Assembly (NCBI GenBank): GCA_017883235.1 | Contig: JADGNY010000031.1 | Coordinates: forward strand, 1-53,466 | DNA length: 53,466 nt | Source of the DNA: Thermoanaerobaculia bacterium | GTDB lineage: Bacteria; Acidobacteriota; Thermoanaerobaculia; Gp7-AA8 | Direction of reading: 5' to 3' | In this document: positions 1-7,256 of the stretch, piece after piece | Numbering within the stretch: the first letter of the stretch is position 1 | Layout of the letters: every line of letters starts with the position of its first letter | Notes under the pieces: generated by a model | Told to the model about the DNA's origin: nothing | Database searches by the model: none | Seen by the model: the letters and a program-made list of their open reading frames with translations, nothing else | Position numbers and translations under genes: made by a program

Positions 1-460
1 CAGGAGCGTGTTAACTGCCTCCAAGGGCGTATTAACTGCCTCCAGGAGCGTATTAACTGCCTCCGAGAGGCGGTTCAACTGCCTCCGGGAGCGTGTTAAC
101 TGCCTCCGAGAGGCCGTTCAACTGCCTCCGGGAGCGTGTTAACTGCCTCCATGAGCGTGTTAACTGCCTCCGAGAGGCAGTTCAACTGCCTCCGAGAGCG
201 TGTTAACTGCCTCCAGGAGCGTATTAACTGCCTCCGAGAGGCAGTTCAACTGCCTCCGGGAGCGTGTTAACTGCCTCCATGAGCGTATTCACTGCCTCCG
301 AGAGGCAGTTCAACTGCCTCCGGGAGCGTGTTAACTGCCTCCGGGAGCGTATTAACTGCCTCCGAGAGGCAGTGCAACTGCCTCCGGGAGCGTGTTAACT
401 GCCTCCATGAGCGTATTAACTGACTCCGGGAGTGTGTTAACTGTCTCCGGGAGTCCGTGA
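1..460. repeat. Degenerate 21/22-bp tandem array with a higher-order repeat
   Basis: About 21 copies of a unit ending in aactgcctcc run from the window edge to about position 460. Two unit types are seen: a 22-bp unit beginning gagaggcagttc and 21-bp units beginning ggagcgtgtt or tgagcgtatt. Between about 65 and 420 they mostly cycle as one 22-bp unit followed by two 21-bp units, giving a higher-order period near 64 bp. The 22-bp unit is a palindrome (gaggcagtt-c-aactgcctc). The reverse strand can be read as a 7-residue repeat (EAVNTLP), but the 22-bp units break the frame, so this is not a convincing gene. The array is cut by the window start. Confidence 0.92.
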
Positions 461-549
461 ACCAGTCGCCGGAGCCCCCTCTTCAGCTCCGAACGCTGGT
501 TTTGTCCGGCGACCGCGAAGACACTCCGCCAATCGATCGAGCGCCTCGG

Positions 550-862
550 TCTCGCGGTTGCGCGGTCTCGCAGTGAAAGATTTCTTGTGCGCCGCACTTT
601 CGTCGAGAGGCGGCTATCTATCAGACCGACCGCTTGGATTGGAGAGCGGGCGTCCCCGCCTGCTCCCGACGGGCGTCTCGCCCGGCGGTGGGGACGAAGG
701 CGAACATAGATGTTGGGCAAAGACGGCGATGTCTCCGTCCTCGTTTCCAGGTTCAACCCTGCTGTTCCTTTGGCCCCACCGCCGGGCGAGACGCCACGGC
801 GGGAGCAGGCGAGACGCCCGCTCTCCCCTGGAATCCCCCTCGAGACCGCGTAACCGCGAGAC
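550..862. mobile_element. MITE-like inverted-repeat element, copy 1, nested in a second inverted repeat
   Basis: The core at 642-825 starts gagagcgggcgtc and ends with its complement gacgcccgctctc. Its arms of roughly 45-50 bp (cgcctgctcccg, cgtctcgcccggcggtggg) face each other across a unique centre of about 90 bp. The same element recurs at 39117-39301. Here it also lies between a 22-bp inverted repeat (550-571 and 841-862, gtctcgcggtt.cgcggtctc), as if one palindromic repeat was inserted into another. No transposase is encoded. The stretch from 460 to 549 holds no gene. It includes a 23-bp copy (527-549) of a piece of the neighbouring radical SAM gene. Confidence 0.8.
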
Positions 863-873
863 CCCGCGACCTT

Positions 874-2766
874 TCACACCGCGGCGTCGAGGGCATCAAG
901 GCACGCTGGCATCACCATCCTCACCCTCTCCGCATACTCACGAAGTCGTTCCGCCAATCGATCGAGCGCCTCGCCTTCCGCCTGAACGATTCGATCGAGA
1001 TCGAGGACCAGCCGTTCCTTTCGGCGTTGCAGGCTTGCCGCGAGTCCCGCGGCGAGCCGCTCGGCTCCGGCGACGCTGAGGGTGCCGGCCACGGTCACCC
1101 AGACCGTCGATCCCGGCCGCAGCTCGACTTCGACGCGATGGCCGTCTTCGTCGTCGCCGCGCAGGCGCCGCCAGACGCGGGAAGGAAGCGACTCGTTCGG
1201 AACCCGGAACGTACGGCGGGTGAGGGGCGGGTGCTGGAAGAGTTCCAGCTTCAATGTCACGCCGGTCCATGCGGCAAGGCCGAGAGCGGCCACCGAGGAG
1301 AGACGCTCGCTCATGGTCGGAGCGCCGAGCGCGGCGTGGACCTTTGCTTCGAGCGCCGCGATCCGCTGACGTCCCTGGGCCAGAACCTTTCCGGCCAGGA
1401 ACACCGGATAGGCGCGGCGGATCTCGTTGGCGAATCGTTCCGCTTTCTGCCGCAGTGCCGGGTTCTCGGAGTCCTTCAACGTCTCGTAGCCGAGGAGCCA
1501 GGTCTCGATGGAGCGGAACATCGACGGTCCGAGGCGGCGCAGGTCCTCGGAGAAGCAATGCTCCTGCGCCGTCTCGATCTCCGCCCCGCTCATCGTCGGA
1601 TGCGTCACCATGGCCCGGAAGCCGGTGCAGTTGCGGTAGTAGGTCTCGCGGTCGTCGACGAGATCGCGGTGCAGGCGATCCTCGCGCATCACCTGCTCGT
1701 AAAACGGCGTGCCCGGCGTCGGACCGTAGATGAGGAACTGCGACAGATTCGGATGCAGGTCGAGCAGCCCGGTCAGCTCTTCGTCGATGATGGCGGGGGT
1801 CTGGTAGGGGAGCCCGACGATCATCGAGGCCAGCACGCTGATGCCGTGCTGGCGCAGCTCGCGGAACAGTTCCGCTACCGGGCGCCCCGTCTGCTTGGCG
1901 TATCCGGAGCGCGTCCCCTCGTAGCCGATCCAGAGTCCGTCGACTCCCATCTCCAGGATCTCCGTGACCGTGTACTGGCTGATGGCCTTGATGCTGGCGA
2001 AGGCGAAGATCGATAGCGCGCGGCCTCCGGCGACGACGCAGTCGCGCAGCTCGAGGGCCCGCTTCCGGTTGAGGAGAAAGTCCTCGTCGAGGATGACCAT
2101 CGACATCCCCGGCTCGATCTCCTGATAGCGCTGGATCACGCGATAGATGTCGCGTCCGGTGTCGAGAAGGCGGATGTGTTTTCTCTTGAAGAAGTGCGAT
2201 GTGCAGCAGAAATCGCAGCCGTTGGGACAACCGAGGCCGCCGAAGATCATGCCGGTGCGGGAAACCTCGCGACTGAACAGCCGGAGCCGGCTGATGACGA
2301 CGGGATGCCGCCGCGGTGCGGCCCGCTCGCCGAGGAGCCGTTGCATGAAGCCGGATCCTTCTTCGCGGCAGATTAGATCCGACCACGGCGCCAGCTCCTC
2401 GTCGGACAGCACCGTGCCGTATCCGCCGAGAATGATCTTCGACCCGGGAGAGTACCGGCGCACCAGAGCCGCCGCCTGCTTCATCTTATGAAACGTCGAC
2501 AGCACGAACGAGATCCCGACGTACTCGGGATGTTTCCGCAGCTCGCGAATCAGCTCGCGCCGGCTTGGGTAGTGGAGTACGGTGGTAGGCGCCTGCAGAT
2601 TCTCGGCGATGTACTCGAGCGAGAACTGCACATGGTTCGCGCGGGGACTGAAGAGCCCCTGCTTGCGCGTGACCTGCCCGAAGAGCAGCTCGTACCCGAC
2701 GCTCGGCGCATCGCCGTAGCGCTCTCCAAGGGGCCTGCATACACTGGTGAGAAGTACTTGACTCAT
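874..2766 (-). CDS. B12-binding-like radical SAM protein with a C-terminal STAS-like domain
   Basis: This 630-residue protein belongs to the radical SAM superfamily. The first 150 residues look like a cobalamin-binding Rossmann region (YVGISFVLSTF, IILGGYGTVL). The cluster motif CPNGCDFC near residue 182 supplies the three cysteines for a [4Fe-4S] centre that cleaves S-adenosylmethionine, and SPASM-type cysteines are not evident. The last 80 residues (VWVTVAGTLSVAGAERL, LVLDLDRIVQAEG) resemble a STAS or anti-anti-sigma fold, which is unusual for this family. The ATG follows AGGAGG with short spacing. The substrate is unknown. The gene stands alone, with repeats on both sides. Radical SAM assignment is firm, and the STAS reading is an inference. 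Confidence 0.85.
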   Translation of the reverse strand: MSQVLLTSVCRPLGERYGDAPSVGYELLFGQVTRKQGLFSPRANHVQFSLEYIAENLQAPTTVLHYPSRRELIRELRKHPEYVGISFVLSTFHKMKQAAALVRRYSPGSKIILGGYGTVLSDEELAPWSDLICREEGSGFMQRLLGERAAPRRHPVVISRLRLFSREVSRTGMIFGGLGCPNGCDFCCTSHFFKRKHIRLLDTGRDIYRVIQRYQEIEPGMSMVILDEDFLLNRKRALELRDCVVAGGRALSIFAFASIKAISQYTVTEILEMGVDGLWIGYEGTRSGYAKQTGRPVAELFRELRQHGISVLASMIVGLPYQTPAIIDEELTGLLDLHPNLSQFLIYGPTPGTPFYEQVMREDRLHRDLVDDRETYYRNCTGFRAMVTHPTMSGAEIETAQEHCFSEDLRRLGPSMFRSIETWLLGYETLKDSENPALRQKAERFANEIRRAYPVFLAGKVLAQGRQRIAALEAKVHAALGAPTMSERLSSVAALGLAAWTGVTLKLELFQHPPLTRRTFRVPNESLPSRVWRRLRGDDEDGHRVEVELRPGSTVWVTVAGTLSVAGAERLAAGLAASLQRRKERLVLDLDRIVQAEGEALDRLAERLREYAERVRMVMPACLDALDAAV

Positions 2767-3249
2767 GATCCTCCTGACTCGGCCAAACGCCGAAGGGGCG
2801 GTATTGAACGAGGATCACGCCACATCTGTCTGTGGGGACGGTCACCGCTGCGTGTGCGATCGGAGCTATCGATGGGCTGGACAATCCTGCGGCCGTCTTC
2901 CTGAGCCACTTGCCACGCCCTTTCGTCGAGAGTCCTTCTCCTCCCGCGGTTTTTTGCGGGGGGAGAAGGTGCCGACAGGCGGATGAGGTGGGCGTTTCAC
3001 GCGTATGTGACTTGCGCACAAGCAGTTCCCTCAATCGCTGGTGATGGTGATGCGAGGAAGCTCGCTCGTGGAAGAAGGCATCGGAGCCTCACTGTGGCTC
3101 GCGGCGATGAGGATGGCCACGCCGAAGGGTCGTCAGTGCATGCCGATTCCCATGCAGGGTCGGTGCTGAGTCGATACGCGGATGACGCAGATGGACACAG
3201 ACAGACCCTTCTTCGGAATCTCAGTTACCTGGCCTTCGAGCATGACGAT
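2767..3249. other. Gene-poor spacer with one strong hairpin
   Basis: I find no convincing gene in this stretch. At 2932-2967 there is a strong hairpin (ccttctcctcccgc, loop ggtttttt, gcggggggagaagg) followed by tgccgacaggcggatgagg. This resembles a widespread class of dispersed bacterial palindromes and could also end transcription. Short reading frames at 3000-3255 on either strand have no recognisable domain and look like decayed sequence. Confidence 0.5.
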
Positions 3250-3438
3250 GTCTGAATGCCAGAAGCTGGCTTCATCGCTTCAGATCACTAAATCTGAATG
3301 CCAGATACCAATGATCGAATCGGTAGATCGAATGATTTGATCGCTAGATCTATTAGTCTGACCGTCCAATTCACCGATCTGGCGCTTGGATACGAAGATC
3401 CTTGATCCCAGATCATAGAATCTGACGACCAGATCATG
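3250..3438. repeat. Second 21-bp tandem array, nine degenerate units
   Basis: Nine consecutive 21-bp units fit without a gap, starting at 3250, 3271, 3292, 3313, 3334, 3355, 3376, 3397 and 3418. The approximate consensus is gatctgacgnccagatc plus four variable bases. Each good unit carries GATCTG and CAGATC arms facing each other across about five bases, so the unit is itself dyad-symmetric. The sequence is AT-richer than the surroundings and is unrelated to the array at 1-460, although the period is the same. No long conserved reading frame explains it. From 3439 to 3716 I see no gene or clear repeat. Confidence 0.8.
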
Positions 3439-3716
3439 GCTCGCTCTCGGGAGCAGTTCATCCGGTCGTGCAGAGTCTCTTCCCCCTTCGGGAGGCCAAT
3501 CGCCAACGCTGCAGAAGGCCTTTCAGCCTTCGCAAGTGGAACGTTTGATCGCGGTAGGCGAATTGCTCCCTGAAGGTCGAGCCAGGTAGATCGTTGCGGG
3601 GAAAGACGTGCTTCCCCCAGGTATCGATTACGGATCAGCGGTATCAGCGCGTTACCACGACCCCTGTTTACCTGCCGCCACGGGCAGCGCGGACCTCCCG
3701 GCATCAGCAATCGACG

Positions 3717-3781
3717 CCCGATAGGCAGGCAACGCCGGAGGCAGACAACGCCGAAGGCAGACAACGCGCGAAGCGCAAAAC
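3717..3781. repeat. Short run of gcagacaac hairpin repeats
   Basis: Three or four units of the form caacgcc-gaa-ggcaga are visible, ending in a hairpin gcgc-GAA-gcgc. The run abuts the stop codon of the small gene on the minus strand at 3782. The same family occurs at 31831-31898, 32189-32259, 35118-35262, 46494-46553 and 46910-46980. Confidence 0.75.
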
Positions 3782-4030
3782 CTACAACTGCAGCGCGATG
3801 GCCACCGACGGCACCGCCGCCGCCAGTTCCTCCGCCCGCGCCGAGGCCATGTCTTCCAGCTCGCGCGACAGCACCGCGCCGATCGACGTCCCTTCCTGCC
3901 GCGCCAGATACCGCAGCATCTCTTTCTGATACCGCGGAACGCGCGCCCGCAGCTCCACCAGCCGGATCGCCTCCGGCAGCACCCGCTTCGCATCGCGTCC
4001 CAACGCCTTCTCGATCACCGCAGCTCCCAC
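3782..4030 (-). CDS. Small alpha-helical protein, second gene of a two-gene unit
   Basis: This 82-residue protein is not recognised. It is rich in Arg, Glu, Ala and Leu, is predicted mostly helical and has no signal peptide or membrane segment. Its ATG lies 16 bp inside the end of the upstream gene (4015-4233), a tight coupling typical of co-translated partners such as toxin-antitoxin pairs or regulators. No catalytic residues of known toxins (PIN aspartates, RelE-type basic residues) can be picked out, so a toxin role is only a possibility. The stop codon is followed directly by palindromic repeats. Confidence 0.55.
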   Translation of the reverse strand: MGAAVIEKALGRDAKRVLPEAIRLVELRARVPRYQKEMLRYLARQEGTSIGAVLSRELEDMASARAEELAAAVPSVAIALQL

Positions 4031-4233
4031 CGCGACAACGCCGCTGCCACCATCTCCTCCCGCGTCACCCGCACCCCCATCCCGGTCGAAACCGCTACAA
4101 TCCCCCCATCCTCGATCTCCTTTTTCAGCTCCGCGGGCGGCATCTCCAGCAGATCCGCCACGGTATTCAGCGGGAAGTGGGGACGAGGAGAGAGGAAGAT
4201 GTGGCGGATGCGGGATTGGGTGGTGTCGTTCAT
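4015..4233 (-). CDS. Small helix-turn-helix-like protein, first gene of a two-gene unit
   Basis: A 72-residue protein starts at the ATG reading MNDTTQSR, chosen because AAGGAG sits eight bases upstream. A longer start at 4341 has no such site. The segment FPLNTVADLLEMPPAELKKE looks like a DNA-binding helix-turn-helix or excisionase-like fold, followed by a short strand region. It overlaps the next gene by 16 bp and is divergent from the XRE regulator at 4299, with about 65 bp between the starts that must hold both promoters. The function is unknown. A regulator or antitoxin is plausible by context. Confidence 0.6.
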   Translation of the reverse strand: MNDTTQSRIRHIFLSPRPHFPLNTVADLLEMPPAELKKEIEDGGIVAVSTGMGVRVTREEMVAAALSRWELR

Positions 4234-4298
4234 ATGATTCACTCCTTCCGATATCACAATATGGTTAGTCATCGATCGTTTGTCAAGGCCCAACTGCG

Positions 4299-4562
4299 AT
4301 GACGGACTCACCGCGCAGCGAGGGTGAGATCTTTGGTCCACATCTTCGCAAACTCCGAGTCGCGCGTGGCCTGACTCAAGCGCAACTCGCCGAGCGAGCT
4401 GATACGAACACGATGTTCATCAGCAAGATCGAGCGCGGGGTGACCACCCCGACGATCGGTACGCTCGTGCGGCTGGCCAGAGCGCTCGAATGCCGCGTTG
4501 CCGAGCTCGTTGACGTCTTTGACCGAGGTCACCGCGTATCACCGAAGCCGCGGAAGACGTGA
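4299..4562 (+). CDS. XRE-family transcriptional regulator
   Basis: This 87-residue protein is almost entirely a Cro/C1-type helix-turn-helix: LRKLRVARGLTQAQLAERAD, then the recognition helix region MFISKIERGVTTPTIGTLVRLARAL. Proteins of this size act as dimeric repressors or activators, and they often serve as controller proteins of restriction-modification systems. It lies beside the EcoRII-type island, but on the opposite strand and downstream of it, so it could control that island or the divergent small gene pair. There is no effector domain. The family call is firm and the target is an inference. Confidence 0.85.
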   Translation: MTDSPRSEGEIFGPHLRKLRVARGLTQAQLAERADTNTMFISKIERGVTTPTIGTLVRLARALECRVAELVDVFDRGHRVSPKPRKT

Positions 4563-4621
4563 TTGCCACCGTAGTTTCCAGGTTCTGCTTAGCACCAATG
4601 CCGTGCTGCCATGCCGATGAA

Positions 4622-5584
4622 TCACAATGCATCGAGAGCGGCGGCCGTCAGGGGCGTGAACTCACTCTTCGGTATCTGAACTACCGTGCTTCCACCGCCA
4701 CCCATATTCGTCCCCCCACCTTTGGCGGTCCAGGAGGCGAACCGGGCGAGCTGTTCGAAGGTGATAAACCACCAACCGACCAGTGCGCGCGTCTGCACGG
4801 TGTCGATCTCCCGAACAACGAACAGTGAATGCAAGTTTCCCTTTTTCGCTGCATAGAACGCGAGTTTCACGAAAGGTCCGACGTCCAGGCCGAAGAAGTG
4901 GCCGATCGAAGGGTCCAGCGCGACCGTCTTTTCCTTGATCTCAACGGGATATGTATGCTGATGGCCCCAGAAGACACCATCAACATCTGCTATTTCTGAG
5001 AAGAACTTGGACTGGAAGGCAACCCGAAGATGTTCCTTCGAGAACTCTTCGGCGAGCGCAGTTACAGGGATGTTAGAAGCGTCAGACTTGCCTCTCAGAA
5101 AGTTGAACTTTCTGGATCGGGTGACGAACTGGCCGAGATCATCGGGAAAGGCGACATATGGTTGCTGAACAGGAATGCCCAGTTGCATGGCGAACCAGCG
5201 AATGCTGTCCGCCTCGTCAGTAATCCCAACCTTGGCGGCGCAATAGTAGGCCGCAATCCCGGTTTGATGAAAAGTTGAGCAGATTGTGTGTAGCCCGAGG
5301 GGCGGCTGTGGCAAGGTGCGATCCGGCGCATAGCTCGTGCCGAGTTCGATCACCTCAGGAAAGAACACACACGTCAGGCGACCAAACTGCCCGTCGTCTC
5401 GATTTCGTCGCGCTATCCATCCTCCGGGTGATACCTGCTCTCCATAGCCGAGATCATGGAGGTGAGTTCGGAACTCGACCTCGGCGAGTAGGCCGCGAAT
5501 TTTGTTTAGGTTTGTGCCACTCTTTCCAGAGCTGATGCTCTTCGAGAGAAACTTTCGCATCACTGTTTCTGAGATCGTACTCAT
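4622..5584 (-). CDS. Putative PD-(D/E)XK nuclease of the restriction island
   Basis: This 320-residue protein is the last minus-strand gene of the island, 83 bp downstream of vsr. I do not recognise a named family. The segment DVDGVFWGHQHTYPVEIKEK (about residues 200-220) has the acidic-strand-ExK arrangement of PD-(D/E)XK nucleases, with an upstream Glu in the first helix (GLLAEVEFRTHL). It may be a second restriction enzyme or an accessory nuclease of the same system. Codon choice is less GC-rich than in the flanking housekeeping genes, which fits horizontal transfer of the island. The fold call is moderate and the role is an inference. Confidence 0.55.
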   Translation of the reverse strand: MSTISETVMRKFLSKSISSGKSGTNLNKIRGLLAEVEFRTHLHDLGYGEQVSPGGWIARRNRDDGQFGRLTCVFFPEVIELGTSYAPDRTLPQPPLGLHTICSTFHQTGIAAYYCAAKVGITDEADSIRWFAMQLGIPVQQPYVAFPDDLGQFVTRSRKFNFLRGKSDASNIPVTALAEEFSKEHLRVAFQSKFFSEIADVDGVFWGHQHTYPVEIKEKTVALDPSIGHFFGLDVGPFVKLAFYAAKKGNLHSLFVVREIDTVQTRALVGWWFITFEQLARFASWTAKGGGTNMGGGGSTVVQIPKSEFTPLTAAALDAL

Positions 5585-5667
5585 GCTGTTATCCGATGAG
5601 AGAGCGAATCATATCGCCGTCGCGGCAGCCGGCGTTGAGGTGAAGACGCGAGGCGAGAGGGCTGTGC

Positions 5668-6081
5668 CTACATCCGCGCCAAAAACGACTTGAGGCGTGA
5701 ATCGACGGTTCCCCCATGGCGCGTCCAGCACTCCCAGATAACCAACACACGCCACCCCATCGCTCGAAGTGCTCTCATATCTCGAGTATCACGCGCTGTA
5801 TTCTCGTTGCGCTTGGTCTTCCAGAACTCCTCACGCGTAGCAGGCACCACCCGGCCGTACCGGCAATCGTGCTGATGCCAGAAACATCCGTGCACGAGGA
5901 TCACGGCGCGATGACGTGGCAGCACGAGGTCCGGTCGTCCTGGAAGATCGCGGCGATGCAGCCGGAAGCGATACCCGAGGCGGTGGACGACGCGGCGGAC
6001 GATCATTTCCGGCTTCGTGTCTCGGCCGCGGATTGCGGCCATGTTTCGGCTGCGCTGCTCCTTGTTATGAACGTCTGCCAT
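5668..6081 (-). CDS. vsr: Very short patch repair endonuclease Vsr
   Basis: At 137 residues this has the normal Vsr length. It shows the family hallmarks in order: RSRNMAAIRGRDTKPE, LGYRFRLHR, GRPDLVLP with the metal-binding Asp, then GCFWHQHDC with zinc and active-site residues, and FWKTKRNENTARD. Vsr nicks beside T:G mismatches that arise when 5-methylcytosine deaminates, usually in the CCWGG context, so it protects against mutations caused by the neighbouring methylase. Its start shares one base with the stop codon of the upstream restriction gene, so the two are co-translated. It acts on chromosomal DNA in the cytoplasm. Confidence 0.96.
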   Translation of the reverse strand: MADVHNKEQRSRNMAAIRGRDTKPEMIVRRVVHRLGYRFRLHRRDLPGRPDLVLPRHRAVILVHGCFWHQHDCRYGRVVPATREEFWKTKRNENTARDTRDMRALRAMGWRVLVIWECWTRHGGTVDSRLKSFLARM

Positions 6082-7244
6082 CAGGAAATCCTACGGCGCA
6101 CATCCTTAATGAACTCCTCGATTGTCAACATTGTGATCGGTCGGTCTGGCGGATACTCCTTCTGAAGCTTAGCCGGAACGATGAGGGTCACGCCGGCTTC
6201 GTTCATTTCCGCAAGCTGATTGGTCGAGATTCCGGGCTGCGTCGTGAGGATGTGCTTCGTAGGGACACGTTTGCCTTCGTTCAACACCTGCCGCCACCTA
6301 TCCTTGCACGTAGTCTTCACGCCGACGACAACCAGCTTCTCGACTGGAAAATTGTGGTCCAGGTACTCAGCGCGACCGGGGATCACGACGTCCGGACGGC
6401 CATCGAGATCTGGCCTCATGTCATGTGGGATTCCCGCCGACGCTAGAACCTCCTCGACATGGTTCTCCAGCGAACGGCCCGCACGCGCTTTTCGGCGGTT
6501 CATGATCCGTGCAGCAGTTTCAAGAAAATCATCGACGTTGCGGAATGGCCGAGCGATGTCAGGCTGACAGATCTGGCGTTCAGCCATCCGGAAGAGCTGA
6601 TACTCGGTCGTCATCCATCGGACGAGCGCTTCATCCCGCGTCATCGCCGCCGCTTTGGTGACGCACTCCTGAACGAACTCGCGTGCTGCGCGAGAGAACA
6701 CCTCGCCTGTCGGGAAGGCACTCAGCGGAGCCGTGAAGCGCTGGAAGTTCCTGTTGAGACATTCGTCTTCAGTCTCGAGGTCTGCAACTCCTTCGCGGTA
6801 AACGCCGTCGCGGTCAAAGGCCTCAAGGCCAAGAGCCACCTGAAGTTCTTCAATGTCATCATCGAGATCGAGGACAAAGGCATCAAATCTTTCGAGGCTC
6901 TCAGGAATGAGGACGAGAAGATCGCCGACGTTGTCGGCCGTGCGGTACGGGAAATCGCGTCCGAACCTGGTGAGCCTGTACTCATTTCTTGTCTTGCGGC
7001 CGTACCACTTCACGCGCGAATCGGTAACCTGACCATTCGGCCAGGTAACTGCTACAGCCGTTTCGCAAAACGTCCCCTTCGTTGGCGGACACGTCGTGAA
7101 GATTTCCCAGCCGGCTTTCGGCAGGAGAAAGCCATACTGGTGGTTATTGGTCACACCGGCATCGTTCGGGGAGATGAACTTCAGAAGGGCGTTGCCACGT
7201 GAGAGCGCGAGATCGATGGCGCGTTCGCAGTCTGGTGAGACCAT
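6081..7244 (-). CDS. EcoRII-type type II restriction endonuclease
   Basis: This 387-residue protein has an N-terminal effector-like region followed by a C-terminal catalytic domain of the EcoRII-C type. The signature runs NRRKARAGRSLENHVEEVL, RPDVVIPGR, then VKTTCKDRWRQVLNEG and TTQPGISTNQLAEM, which closely matches my recollection of EcoRII, an enzyme that cuts CCWGG. The metal-binding Glu and Asp and the Lys of TTCKDRWRQ are present, so the enzyme looks intact. It lies 12 bp downstream of the methylase and overlaps vsr by one base, forming an operon. The exact recognition site is an inference from the family. Confidence 0.92.
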   Translation of the reverse strand: MVSPDCERAIDLALSRGNALLKFISPNDAGVTNNHQYGFLLPKAGWEIFTTCPPTKGTFCETAVAVTWPNGQVTDSRVKWYGRKTRNEYRLTRFGRDFPYRTADNVGDLLVLIPESLERFDAFVLDLDDDIEELQVALGLEAFDRDGVYREGVADLETEDECLNRNFQRFTAPLSAFPTGEVFSRAAREFVQECVTKAAAMTRDEALVRWMTTEYQLFRMAERQICQPDIARPFRNVDDFLETAARIMNRRKARAGRSLENHVEEVLASAGIPHDMRPDLDGRPDVVIPGRAEYLDHNFPVEKLVVVGVKTTCKDRWRQVLNEGKRVPTKHILTTQPGISTNQLAEMNEAGVTLIVPAKLQKEYPPDRPITMLTIEEFIKDVRRRIS

Positions 7245-7256
7245 CCTAGAGCCCTG

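Noticed and set aside
1-460. CRISPR array
   Set aside because: Units follow each other directly with no unique spacers of constant length, and no cas gene is near. The same holds for the arrays at 3250 and 28345.
634-2016. Plus-strand frame opposite the radical SAM gene
   Set aside because: No domain is recognisable, and it runs through the inverted-repeat element into the antisense of conserved radical SAM motifs.
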